64,000 nt of DNA from the NCBI RefSeq assembly GCF_000722545.1, contig NZ_JNVM01000016.1, positions 175,800 to 239,799 of the forward strand, written 5' to 3'. This document shows positions 41,442-50,509 of this stretch, piece by piece. Source of the stretch: Paenibacillus tyrphae. Lineage in GTDB: Bacteria > Bacillota > Bacilli > Paenibacillales > NBRC-103111. Position numbers and translations under genes: made by a program. The notes beneath the pieces were generated by a model. That model saw only the letters and a list, made by a program, of their open reading frames with translations. It was not told the origin of the DNA and searched no databases. Every line of letters begins with the position of its first letter. Within the stretch, counting starts at the first letter, position 1.

Positions 41442-42500
41442 ATGATATTGAAAACGTTATCGAACACATCTTGGAAAATCGCGCTCACCGGCGTTCTGGC
41501 GCTCAGTTTGACGGCATGCGGTGCGGGCGGAGGCGCTTCATCAACGAATGCCGGAGCGAAGCCGGCCGCCTCCGACAAATCGTCCTCTTACCCCGAGAAG
41601 CCGATCGTCATCGTCGCTCCGTCCGGCGCAGGCGGCGGCTGGGATAAGACGGCGCGGTCCGTCTCCAAGACGCTTGCCGAAAGCAAGGCGGTCGGGCAGC
41701 CCATCACTGTGGAAAATAAGCCGGGCGGCGGCGGAGCGGTCTTCATGGCTGAATATGCGACGAAGGACAAGAAAGACAATTACAAGCTGTTCATCAGCTC
41801 GCCGCCGATTCTGATCAACAACTTGAAGAAGGAAGGCAACAGCCCGTACGGGTACAAGGATACGACGCCGCTGGCCCAGCTTACCAAGGACTACGGCGCG
41901 ATCGTTGTCAGCGCAGGCTCGAAGTTTAAAGATATGAAATCGGTGATCGAAGCGCTGAAGGCAGATCCGACGAAGGTAACGGTTGCGGGAGGCTCCGCGC
42001 CGGGCTCGATGGATCATCTGATTGCTGTGCTTCCGGCCTACAAGTCGGGGATCGATCCGAAGAAAGTAAAGTACGTTTCGTACGACGGCGGCGGCGAAGC
42101 GATGACTTCGCTGCTGGGCGGCAACGCGGACGTGATTGCGACCGACGCTTCCAGCGTAGGCGAATATGTCAAAGCGGGCAAAGTGCGCGTGCTTGCCGTG
42201 ATGGCGCCCAACCGGCTTTCCGGCGAGCTGAAAGATGTCCCGACGCTCAAGGAGCAGGGCATCGACGCCGAATTTAACATTTGGCGCGGCATCTTCGGTC
42301 CGAAGGAAATGGGCAAGGACGAGCTTGCCTTCTGGGATGCCAAGCTGAAAGAAATGTCCGATTCCGAAGGCTGGAAAAAAGAACTTCAGGCGAACGTGTG
42401 GGAGAAAGATTACAAGAACGCGGCCGATTTCAAAGTATTCCTCGCCCAGCAGGAATCGCAGGTCAAGGACATGTTGACGGCGCTAGGCATGGCGAAGTAA
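41442..42500 (+). CDS. tctC: tripartite tricarboxylate transporter binding protein TctC
   Basis: Extracytoplasmic binding lipoprotein of the Bug/TctC family, 352 residues. Lipobox LTAC at about residue 26, then a Gly/Ala/Ser linker, then the diagnostic YPEKPIVIVAPSGAGGGWDKTAR and VENKPGGGGAVFMAEYA, where anions such as citrate bind. ATG after GGAGG. First gene of tctCBA, followed by a CitST-like two-component system. Confidence 0.94.
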   Translation: MILKTLSNTSWKIALTGVLALSLTACGAGGGASSTNAGAKPAASDKSSSYPEKPIVIVAPSGAGGGWDKTARSVSKTLAESKAVGQPITVENKPGGGGAVFMAEYATKDKKDNYKLFISSPPILINNLKKEGNSPYGYKDTTPLAQLTKDYGAIVVSAGSKFKDMKSVIEALKADPTKVTVAGGSAPGSMDHLIAVLPAYKSGIDPKKVKYVSYDGGGEAMTSLLGGNADVIATDASSVGEYVKAGKVRVLAVMAPNRLSGELKDVPTLKEQGIDAEFNIWRGIFGPKEMGKDELAFWDAKLKEMSDSEGWKKELQANVWEKDYKNAADFKVFLAQQESQVKDMLTALGMAK

Positions 42501-42518
42501 GGACAGGAGGTTGATCCG

Positions 42519-42986
42519 ATGAGCAAAGCATTTGATCGCACGCTATCTATCGTTTTTCTCGCGGTCGGAACGGCATTCGCTTATGGCAGTTTATCGATTT
42601 CCAGCAGCGCCTATGGAAGCCACGTGGGGCCGAACATCTTTCCGCTCGGCCTTGGTATTCTACTGATGCTGATCAGCTTGAGGCTGTTCTACGAAACGTT
42701 GAAATACCCGGCCGCTTCTAAAGGGGACGGCCATGGAAAAAAGCTGGATTATAAGCGGTTTCTCGTCATTTTGGCTTCTATGATCGGTTATATTATGCTG
42801 CTTGAGGAAATCGGCTATGTGATCAGTACGTTTATTTTTCTGATGATCGGCTTTCAAACGATGGAACGGGGAAAATGGCTGTACTCGGTCATCATTTCCG
42901 CAGGCTTTTCCATCGGCGTCTATTACGTCTATGTCGAATTGCTGCAGGGCACTTTGCCGGGCTTGCCTTCTTGGCTGGGCCTCTGA
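42519..42986 (+). CDS. tctB: tripartite tricarboxylate transporter small subunit TctB
   Basis: 155 residues, four hydrophobic helices, with the N-terminal SISSSAYGSHVGPNIFPLGLG signature region of TctB. Starts 18 bp after tctC (GGAGG site). Partners with TctA. Confidence 0.9.
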   Translation: MSKAFDRTLSIVFLAVGTAFAYGSLSISSSAYGSHVGPNIFPLGLGILLMLISLRLFYETLKYPAASKGDGHGKKLDYKRFLVILASMIGYIMLLEEIGYVISTFIFLMIGFQTMERGKWLYSVIISAGFSIGVYYVYVELLQGTLPGLPSWLGL

Positions 42987-43039
42987 GCGAATGCTTTCGA
43001 TACGGCAATCGTTCGGATTGCTAGGGAGGGTAGGGCTTC

Positions 43040-44566
43040 ATGGATACGTTACAATATTTGCTCAGCGGGTTTGCTACGGCGCTGATCTGGTACAACTTGC
43101 TGTTTGCCTTTGCCGGCGTCTTGATCGGGACGATGGTCGGTGTCCTTCCGGGGATCGGACCCATCAGCGGGGTCGCCCTGCTAATCCCGGTCACCACCTC
43201 GCTTACTAGCGGACTGCCGCCGGAAGCTGCCGCGACCAGCTCAATCATCCTGTTGGCCGGCGTGTATTACGGAGCGATGTACGGCGGCTCGACCACCTCG
43301 ATCCTGCTCAATACGCCGGGGGAATCGTCCTCCGTCGTCACCGCCTTGGACGGTTACCCGATGGCGAAGCAGGGCCGGGCGGGAGCGGCGCTCTCGATTG
43401 CGGCGATCGGCTCCTTCGTCGCTGGCGTGATTTCCTTGATCGGGCTGGTGCTCCTAGCTGAGCCGCTGTCCAATGTGGCGCTCAAAATGGGCCCCGCCGA
43501 AGAATTTTCGCTCATGGTTCTCGGACTGTGCGCGCTCAGTGGGCTGGCCGGGAAATCGATCACGAAAGCGCTGCTGATGACCGTATTCGGCCTAGCGCTG
43601 GCCACGATCGGAATAGATGCGGTGTCCGGCGTCTCGCGCTTTACGTTCGACATTCCCGAGCTGTACCAGGGCATTGAGTTTTTGACCGTCGCCGTCGGGA
43701 TGTTCGCCCTCGGGGAAGTGTTCAAAACCATACTGGAGAAAGATGCGGATTCTGGCGAAATTGCCAAAATCAACCGTATCCTGCCGACGAAGCAGGACAT
43801 GAAGGACAGCGCGATGCCGATTGTGCGCGGCTCGCTCGTCGGCTTCTTCAAAGGCATCGTCCCCGGCTCCGGGGCGACCTTGGCCTCGTTCCTTTCGTAC
43901 CTGCTGGAGAAAAAAATCAGCAAGCATCCGGAAAAATTCGGCAAGGGCGCCATCGAGGGCGTCGCCGGTCCGGAATCGGCCAATAACGCCGCTTCGGGCG
44001 GCGCGATGATTCCGCTGCTTACGCTCGGCATTCCCGGAACGGGCACGACCGCCGTGCTCATGGGGGCGCTCATCATGTACAACGTACAGCCGGGTCCGCT
44101 GCTGTTCGAGGACCACCCAAGCATCGCTTGGGGCTTAATCTCCAGTATGTTTATCGGAAATGTGATGCTGCTGCTGCTCAACATGCCATTGGTGAAGGTG
44201 TTTGCCAAAATTATCGAAACGCCGGCAAAATACTTGATTCTGATTATCGTGACCATCTCCATCTTTGGCGTATACGCCGTGCAGATGTCTGTCTTTCATT
44301 TGATGCTCCTGATTGCATGCGGGGTTGCCGGCTATTTTCTTTCCAAAAACGACTACCCGATCGCGCCGCTCGTTCTCGGGCTGGTCCTCGGACCGATGAT
44401 TGAAAACAACATGCGACGGGCGCTGACCATTTCCAGCGGCGACTTTTCCATTTTCGTCATGAAGCCGGTTTCCTTGATCTTCCTGATCATCGCCGTGCTG
44501 TGGCTCGCCATTCCGTTTGTGATGAAGCTGCGCGGCAAAAAAGTGATCGTCAACGAAGAGGCGTAA
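43040..44566 (+). CDS. tctA: tripartite tricarboxylate transporter large subunit TctA
   Basis: 508 residues, about 11-12 helices. Family signature GVLPGIGPISGVALLIPVT (about 35-53) and second repeat GIVPGSGATLASFLSYLLEKK, the two inverted-repeat loops of TctA. YGAMYGGSTTSILLNTPGESSSV is also typical. Forms the ion-coupled channel with TctB. Confidence 0.95.
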   Translation: MDTLQYLLSGFATALIWYNLLFAFAGVLIGTMVGVLPGIGPISGVALLIPVTTSLTSGLPPEAAATSSIILLAGVYYGAMYGGSTTSILLNTPGESSSVVTALDGYPMAKQGRAGAALSIAAIGSFVAGVISLIGLVLLAEPLSNVALKMGPAEEFSLMVLGLCALSGLAGKSITKALLMTVFGLALATIGIDAVSGVSRFTFDIPELYQGIEFLTVAVGMFALGEVFKTILEKDADSGEIAKINRILPTKQDMKDSAMPIVRGSLVGFFKGIVPGSGATLASFLSYLLEKKISKHPEKFGKGAIEGVAGPESANNAASGGAMIPLLTLGIPGTGTTAVLMGALIMYNVQPGPLLFEDHPSIAWGLISSMFIGNVMLLLLNMPLVKVFAKIIETPAKYLILIIVTISIFGVYAVQMSVFHLMLLIACGVAGYFLSKNDYPIAPLVLGLVLGPMIENNMRRALTISSGDFSIFVMKPVSLIFLIIAVLWLAIPFVMKLRGKKVIVNEEA

Positions 44567-44594
44567 AGCGGGACGAATCCCGTTCTGAAACCAT

Positions 44595-44633
44595 CCCCGG
44601 GCAGGTCCAAGCTTATTGGGCCCCCGGGGCTTT
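44595..44633 (+). terminator. hairpin after tctA
   Basis: CCCCGGG-AGG-CCAA / TTGG-CC-CCCGGGG followed only by CTTTGTG. The poor T-run suggests a leaky terminator separating transporter from the two-component genes. Confidence 0.5.
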
Positions 44634-44680
44634 GTGTCGGTGGAGGCCGGATGTGGTATCATAGGAAAAAGGGGGAGTTT

Positions 44681-46288
44681 ATGCGCTTACAAACGAAGCT
44701 GATTTTGCTCATATGCACACTCCTTTTTTCCGTGCTTACGGTAGCGGCGGGGGTTGTCGAATATATGGTGACTTCTATGATGGAAGACCAGATCGGAACC
44801 CGGGCGCTCAAGGTGGCGGAGACCGTGGCGGAAGTTCCCGAAATTCGCCAAGCGTTCAAGCTTGCGGAGCCGTCGTCCGTCATTCAGCCGCTTGCCGAGC
44901 AAATTCGCGAAAAGACAGGCGCCTTGTATTTGGTCATCGGCAACCGTGAAGGAATACGGTACTCCCATCCGGTGCCCGAGCGGATCGGCAAAGAAATGGT
45001 CGGCGGCGACAACGGTCCGGTGCTCAAAGGCAAGTCGATCATCTCTAAGGCGGAAGGCTCCATGGGGCCTTCGCTGCGCGGGAAAGTGCCGATTCGGGCC
45101 GAGAACGGAGATGTGATCGGCATCGTATCGGTAGGCTTCCTCCTCGACGATATTAACCGATGGGACGATGTGTATCAGCAGCGAATTTTGCTGATTTCCC
45201 TCGCAGCGTTAGCCGTGGCGATGGCCGGAGCCGTCGTCATTGCGAGAGGCGTCCGGCGTTCGATTCACGGTCTGGAACCGGAAGAAATCGGAACGCTTTA
45301 CATGGAGAAGAAAGCCATTCTCGAATCGATCCGCGAAGCGATACTTGCGGTGGACCGCAACGGCTTGATCACCTTGGCGAATCAGCAGACGCTGCGCATT
45401 TTGGGGCTTCCCGACGATACGAAGCTGATCGGCAAGCCGATTCGGGAAATCGTTCCGAAATCCCGGCTGCTCACGGTGATTCGCACCGGCCAGTCCGAAT
45501 TCGACGTCGAGATGATTATGCACGGTCAAGAGGTCGTCGCGAACCGGGTACCGGTGTTCAATAGGCAAAATGAAGTGATCGGCGCCGTAGTCAGCTTCCG
45601 CAGCAAGTCGGAGGTGTACCGGCTCGCAGAAGAGCTGTCGCAGGTCAAACGGTTCGCCGAGGGACTGCGAGCGCAAACCCACGAATATTCCAATAAGCTG
45701 TACGTCATCTCCGGACTCATCCAGCTCGAATCATATCAAGAGGCTGTCGAGATGATTTCTAAGGAAACTGATGTGCATCAAAATTTCATTCAGTTTATTA
45801 TGCGCGAAATTCCCGACCCGGTGATCGGGGGATTGTTAATCGGCAAATACAACCGCGCCCACGAGCTGAAAATCAAGTTTGAGATCGATCCCGAAACTTC
45901 GTTCAAGGACGTCCCGGCCAGGATTGACAGGGATCTGCTCGTTACCATCATCGGCAATTTAACGGATAATGCCATGGAAGCGCTGCTTGAATATTCTGCC
46001 GCTGAAGAAAAGAAGGTTACCTTGTTTCTGAGCGATTACGGTGAAGATCTGATGATCGAATGCGAGGATAACGGTCCGGGTATCCCGGACGATTGGGCAG
46101 GGGACATTTTCCAGAAAGGCGTGTCGAGCAAGGAGGGCGAGCACCGGGGCATCGGCCTTGCGCTGGTCAATCATGCGGTGGATAAGCTCGGCGGCCGAAT
46201 ATTGCACGAACCGTCGGGGGAGGGAGGCACCGTGTTCTCGGTTGTCATTCCGAAACGGGTCGAACCGAAGAAAGGAGAAGGAACTTGA
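44681..46288 (+). CDS. sensor histidine kinase, CitA/DcuS family
   Basis: 535 residues from ATG 44681 after GGGGGAG. TM1 about 5-27, an extracytoplasmic PAS-like (CitA/DcuS) sensor domain 30-165 (LYLVIGNREGIRYSHP; RGKVPIRAENGDVIGIVSVGF), TM2 168-190, cytoplasmic PAS 210-310, phosphoacceptor His334 in AQTHEYSNKLYVISG, and an HATPase domain with NLTDNAMEAL and HRGIGLALV. Detects di/tricarboxylates outside the cell, fitting the adjacent tct genes. Its stop overlaps the regulator start. Confidence 0.94.
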   Translation: MRLQTKLILLICTLLFSVLTVAAGVVEYMVTSMMEDQIGTRALKVAETVAEVPEIRQAFKLAEPSSVIQPLAEQIREKTGALYLVIGNREGIRYSHPVPERIGKEMVGGDNGPVLKGKSIISKAEGSMGPSLRGKVPIRAENGDVIGIVSVGFLLDDINRWDDVYQQRILLISLAALAVAMAGAVVIARGVRRSIHGLEPEEIGTLYMEKKAILESIREAILAVDRNGLITLANQQTLRILGLPDDTKLIGKPIREIVPKSRLLTVIRTGQSEFDVEMIMHGQEVVANRVPVFNRQNEVIGAVVSFRSKSEVYRLAEELSQVKRFAEGLRAQTHEYSNKLYVISGLIQLESYQEAVEMISKETDVHQNFIQFIMREIPDPVIGGLLIGKYNRAHELKIKFEIDPETSFKDVPARIDRDLLVTIIGNLTDNAMEALLEYSAAEEKKVTLFLSDYGEDLMIECEDNGPGIPDDWAGDIFQKGVSSKEGEHRGIGLALVNHAVDKLGGRILHEPSGEGGTVFSVVIPKRVEPKKGEGT

Positions 46289-47013
46289 AGGCTGACGCTG
46301 CGAATGCGACCCCGCCGATCCGCGTGCTGATCGTCGAAGACGATGAGCGGATCGCGGAGATTAACCGGCGCTTCGTCGAGAAAGTGCCGGGCTTCGGTGT
46401 TGTCGGCATAGCGACCGACGAGCCGCAGGCGCTGGAGCTGCTGAGCGTGCTGGAGCCGGATCTGGTGCTGCTCGACATTTATTTTCCGGAGACCAGTGGG
46501 CTTGAGCTGCTTCGTACCATCGGCCAGCAGCACCGGCAGGCGGATGTCATTATGATTACCGCGGCCAAAGAGGTCGAAGCCGTGCGGGGAGCGATCCGCG
46601 GAGGCGTGTTTGATTATATCATCAAGCCGGTACTCTTCAGCAGAATGCAGGAGACGCTGCAGCGGTACGAATCGTTTCATCGGACGATCAAGCAACTGCG
46701 TCAGGCTAACGTTTCGATCGGTCAAGATGAGATCGATCGCCTGCTTCAAGGCAGCGCAAAAAAAGAAGCCCCCGGTCCGGGAGCTTTGCTGCCCAAAGGC
46801 ATCGACAAGCTGACGCTAGATAAAATCGTTCAAGCGATCTCCGAGGCGACCGCGCCGCTTACCGCGGAAGAAACGGCGAAGCGGGTCGGCGTCAGCCGCT
46901 CTACAGCCAGGCGCTACTTGGAGCATTTGGCGGAAGAAGGCAAGCTTCGCGCCGATTTGTCTTACGGAGATGTCGGCCGCCCGGAGCGGGTGTACTTTCG
47001 AAAAAATAAATGA
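46285..47013 (+). CDS. response regulator, CitT/DcuR family
   Basis: 242 residues; TTG start after AAAGGAGAAGG, overlapping the kinase stop by four bases. Receiver domain with acidic pair EDD (18-20), phosphoacceptor D64 in LVLLDIYFPE, and Lys in IIKPV. The C-terminal winged-helix/HTH LTAEETAKRVGVSRSTARRY matches the CitB/DcuR family. Predicted to activate tctCBA when citrate-like substrates are present. Confidence 0.94.
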   Translation: MKADAANATPPIRVLIVEDDERIAEINRRFVEKVPGFGVVGIATDEPQALELLSVLEPDLVLLDIYFPETSGLELLRTIGQQHRQADVIMITAAKEVEAVRGAIRGGVFDYIIKPVLFSRMQETLQRYESFHRTIKQLRQANVSIGQDEIDRLLQGSAKKEAPGPGALLPKGIDKLTLDKIVQAISEATAPLTAEETAKRVGVSRSTARRYLEHLAEEGKLRADLSYGDVGRPERVYFRKNK

Positions 47014-47022
47014 GTGAATTGT

Positions 47023-47637
47023 TTATTCTGTTAAATATTTTTCTGTCAAAATCGACAGCAGCTGGATGCCGACTTCGTTGTGCCCGCCCTCGGGGATGAT
47101 GAGGTCGGCATATTTTTTGGACGGCTCGATGAAGGCTTCGTGCATCGGCTTGACCGTCGTCAAATATTGGTCGTATACGGATTGGATCGACCGGCCGCGT
47201 TCCTCGATATCGCGAAGCACTCTGCGGAGAATTCGTACGTCCGGGTCGGTGTCCACGAACACCTTAATGTCCAGAATGCCGCGAAGCTGCTCGTCCGACA
47301 ACACATGGAGCCCCTCGATGATGACGATTTTGTTCGGCTTCAGTTCGACGGTATGAGTGGTTGACCGCGCATGCTTGGAAAAATCGTAGACGGGTGCGGT
47401 CACAACCGATTGGTTTTTAAGCTGCTTCAAATGCACCAGCAGCAATTCGTTATCGAAGGCGAACGGATGATCGTAGTTGATCGATTCCCGTTCCGTGAGG
47501 GATATATGCGAGTGATCCTTGTAATAATTGTCCTGCGAAATAAACGTTACTTTGTCGGATCCGAGCCGGTCGATAACGGAGCGTGCGACCGTCGTTTTGC
47601 CCGAACCTGTGCCTCCTGCGATACCGATGATTAACAT
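47023..47637 (-). CDS. udk: uridine kinase
   Basis: Phosphorylates uridine and cytidine in pyrimidine salvage. 204 residues. P-loop GIAGGTGSGKTTVARS at the N-terminus, then ISQDNYYKD and the NYDHPFAFD substrate region. AGGAGG lies twelve bases before the ATG. Converges on the response regulator with only nine bases between stops and no obvious hairpin. Confidence 0.96.
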   Translation of the reverse strand: MLIIGIAGGTGSGKTTVARSVIDRLGSDKVTFISQDNYYKDHSHISLTERESINYDHPFAFDNELLLVHLKQLKNQSVVTAPVYDFSKHARSTTHTVELKPNKIVIIEGLHVLSDEQLRGILDIKVFVDTDPDVRILRRVLRDIEERGRSIQSVYDQYLTTVKPMHEAFIEPSKKYADLIIPEGGHNEVGIQLLSILTEKYLTE

Positions 47638-47803
47638 AAAGGGGAAAATGCCTCCTGCCGCGTAAGATCAAACTTCAATTTTAGTATTGTAGCACAAATG
47701 CCTCCGGAACACGAGTCCGGTCGAACGCTGTCACATATTCTTCGGAGCTTTTGGCAAAATAACGCTGTTGCCGAACATCTACAAGACGAAGGAGCGAGAA
47801 CGG

Positions 47804-48619
47804 ATGACTTTACAGACGCTGCAACAACCCGGGATGACGCTCCCGGGGTTGAAAGACAAAGTCGCGGTCGTCACCGGCGCCGGTTCCGGGATCGGCCGCG
47901 CCGCCGCGATTGCCTTGGCCAAGCAGGGAGTGAAAGTATGCCTGCTCGATCTGCTGAACGACCGCACGGAGCAGGTCAAGCAGGAGCTGACGGCCATGCA
48001 GGCCCAGACGATCACGGTGGACGTGGACGTGTCCGACCCGCTGCGGGTGAAGCAGGCGATCGATACGGCAGCGGGAACATGGGGCCGGCTTGACGTCGTT
48101 TTTGCCAACGCAGGGATTAACGGCGTGCTGGCGCCGATCGAAGATATGAAGCCGGAAGATTGGGACCATACGCTGTTCGTCAATCTGAAAGGGACGTTTC
48201 TGTGCGTGAAATATGCGATTCCTCATATGAAGCAAAAGGGTGGGAGCATCATCGTGACCAGCTCGATCAACGGCAGCCGCGTCTTCTCGAACTTCGGGAT
48301 GTCGGCGTACAGCACGTCCAAGGCGGGTCAGATTGCTTTTGCGAAGATGGCGGCGCTTGAGCTTGCCCGTTATAAAATCCGGGTGAACGCCGTGTGTCCG
48401 GGTTCGATCAAAACCCACATCAATCAAAGCACGCACCCGTCGCCGGAGCTGGAGAAAGTCAAGATCAAGGTGGAATATCCGGAGGGCAATCAGCCTCTGG
48501 AGCACGGTCCCGGGCAGCCGGAGCAGGTGGCGGATCTGGTCGCTTTTCTCGCGTCCGACGCTTCGAGCCACATTACCGGAACGGAAATCTTTATCGACGG
48601 GGCGGAGTCGTTGATCTGA
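47804..48619 (+). CDS. short-chain dehydrogenase/reductase
   Basis: 271 residues from ATG 47804 after AAGGAGCG; an in-frame TTG at 47768 has no site. NAD(P) motif TGAGSGIG (24-31), NAG (102-104), catalytic S154, Y169 and K173 (AYSTSK), and the C-terminal HITGTEIFIDGA. An acidic residue after beta-2 (CLLDL) favours NAD. Substrate unknown. Confidence 0.93.
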   Translation: MTLQTLQQPGMTLPGLKDKVAVVTGAGSGIGRAAAIALAKQGVKVCLLDLLNDRTEQVKQELTAMQAQTITVDVDVSDPLRVKQAIDTAAGTWGRLDVVFANAGINGVLAPIEDMKPEDWDHTLFVNLKGTFLCVKYAIPHMKQKGGSIIVTSSINGSRVFSNFGMSAYSTSKAGQIAFAKMAALELARYKIRVNAVCPGSIKTHINQSTHPSPELEKVKIKVEYPEGNQPLEHGPGQPEQVADLVAFLASDASSHITGTEIFIDGAESLI

Positions 48620-48747
48620 CCGAACGGGACATGTAGCGCGGGGAGGCCTTTTATGGTATGCTCGCTTCAAGGTCTTAGCCGTTCGGAACGGAACGTTCGA
48701 GGCAATCCGCCGAACAGCTGCCTACGGCTCTGGAAGGGGGAGAGAGC

Positions 48748-49140
48748 ATGAACGAATTTATCAAGATCAAGGGGCTGGAGGGAGATCTGAAAATTTCTCA
48801 TAAAAAGAGAGATTTCGGACTAACGGTCTCGACCAAGGAACTCGTGTTCCAAAAGCCGCATGCCAATTATCATATCAAGCTTGAAGATATTATTAGCATC
48901 TTGCCGTACGAGCCGCCGTCCGGCGTCCGTCCGATTACGTTCCAAAAAAGCGGTGCCTCCGGAAGCGAAACCGTCAGCATGCACTCCGGGATGCCGCATT
49001 ACCGCCTGTACGTGAAAGAAGCGACGGTGCATAACCGCAGCGGCATATTTCAGCTTGATGGCGCGCAGTTCGTTTTGCCGATATTGCGCGATTTGCTGCT
49101 TGCGATTTCCCAGTACGGCGGCCTCAAGAGCTTCACTTGA
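48748..49140 (+). CDS. hypothetical protein, 130 residues
   Basis: ATG after GGAAGGGGGAGAG. Mostly beta, with KISHKKRDFGLTVSTKELVF, HIKLEDIISILPYEPPSG and a C-terminal helix FVLPILRDLLLAISQYGG. The layout of strands ending in an amphipathic helix resembles a PH-like fold, but I recognise no family. Own terminator downstream, so monocistronic. Confidence 0.7.
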   Translation: MNEFIKIKGLEGDLKISHKKRDFGLTVSTKELVFQKPHANYHIKLEDIISILPYEPPSGVRPITFQKSGASGSETVSMHSGMPHYRLYVKEATVHNRSGIFQLDGAQFVLPILRDLLLAISQYGGLKSFT

Positions 49141-49156
49141 CAGCTTTTCCATACCG

Positions 49157-49193
49157 GCCCTATTGCAGCGTTATGCTGGCAGCAGGGCTTTTT
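49157..49193 (+). terminator. intrinsic terminator
   Basis: GCCCT...AGC / GCT...AGGGC followed by TTTTT. Confidence 0.75.
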
Positions 49194-49321
49194 GCGGCGA
49201 ACATTGCAAAACGGCTTCGAGCCTGTCTTGTAAAAAGAATGTGGAATTTGTCTGCGCTAGTACTACGGTTGGTAACCTAGTATAATATATAGAATGCATA
49301 AGTATTGAAGGAGGAACGACG

Positions 49322-50491
49322 ATGAATTCGTTTGATTTTCATAATCCTACCAAAATCTTGTTCGGTGCGGGCAAGCTGGAGCAGCTGGGCGAGCAAGTAG
49401 CAGCCTGCGGAAGCAAAACGGTATTGCTCGTTTATGGCGGCGGAAGCATCAAAAAGAGCGGCCTGTACGACCGCATCCTCACGCAGCTTGCCAATGCGGG
49501 TGTTCGAACTGTCGAACTGCCCGGCGTCGAGCCGAATCCCCGGGTCACGACGGTGCGCAAGGGAATCGAGCTGTGCCGCGCGGAAGGCGTCGATTTGATT
49601 CTGGCCGTGGGCGGAGGCAGCGTAATCGACGCAGCCAAAGCCGTCGCCGTCGGTGTTCCGTATGAGGGAGACGTGTGGGATTTTCTGATGCGGAAAGCGA
49701 AAATCACGGCGGCGCTGCCGCTTGGAACGGTGTTGACCTTATCGGCAACGGGCTCCGAAATGAACGGCAACGCCGTTATCACTAACTGGGAAGAAAAGCT
49801 GAAGAAATCGTTCGGCAGCATTTACGCTTATCCCAAATTTTCCATTCTGGACCCGACGCTGACGTACTCGGTGCCCGCGGATCAAACGGTGAACGGGATC
49901 GTGGACATGATGTCGCACGTCTTCGAGCAATATTTCAGCCTCACGCCGGACACGCCTCTGCAAGAGCGGCTTTGCGAATCGATCCTGCAAACGGTTATCG
50001 AGAACGGCGAACAGGCTCTGGCCAACCCGGAGCAATACGAGGCTCGCGCGAACCTGATGCTGTGCGGCACGTATGCGCTGAACGGCGGCATGATCAGCGT
50101 CGGCGTACAGACCGATTGGGCGACGCACGCCATCGAGCACGAGGTGAGTGCGATCTATGATATTGCGCATGCGGCGGGACTTTCCATTTTGTTCCCGAGC
50201 TGGATGAAGTATGTATACCACAGCCGTCCGGACCGGTTCGTGCAGTTTGCCGTCCGGGTGTGGAACATCGATCCTGCAGGCAAAAGCGAAGAAGAAATCG
50301 CGTTGGCCGGCATTCAGGCGACGAGGGATTACTTTACGCGCATCGGCGCGCCTGCCCGTCTCACTGATCTCGGTATCGGAGAGAGCGAAATCGGCCGAAT
50401 GGCGAAGGAAGCCGTCAAGTTCGGTCCGGTCGGATCGTTCAAGGTGTTGCATGAGGACGATGTGAAGGCCATTCTACAGCTAAGCTTATAA
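49322..50491 (+). CDS. iron-containing alcohol dehydrogenase (YugJ/BdhA-like)
   Basis: 389 residues, NAD(P)H-dependent, group III. GGGSVIDAAKAVA is the nucleotide site (about 97-109). Metal ligands are the Asp and His of GIVDMMSHVFEQYF and the two His of ATHAIEHEVSAIYDIAHAAGL. Reduces butyraldehyde-type or other aldehydes in relatives. ATG after GGAGG; TATAAT at 49281-49286. Followed 18 bp later by an MFS gene, probably one operon. Confidence 0.95.
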   Translation: MNSFDFHNPTKILFGAGKLEQLGEQVAACGSKTVLLVYGGGSIKKSGLYDRILTQLANAGVRTVELPGVEPNPRVTTVRKGIELCRAEGVDLILAVGGGSVIDAAKAVAVGVPYEGDVWDFLMRKAKITAALPLGTVLTLSATGSEMNGNAVITNWEEKLKKSFGSIYAYPKFSILDPTLTYSVPADQTVNGIVDMMSHVFEQYFSLTPDTPLQERLCESILQTVIENGEQALANPEQYEARANLMLCGTYALNGGMISVGVQTDWATHAIEHEVSAIYDIAHAAGLSILFPSWMKYVYHSRPDRFVQFAVRVWNIDPAGKSEEEIALAGIQATRDYFTRIGAPARLTDLGIGESEIGRMAKEAVKFGPVGSFKVLHEDDVKAILQLSL

Positions 50492-50509
50492 GAGGGAAGA
50501 AGACTCATC

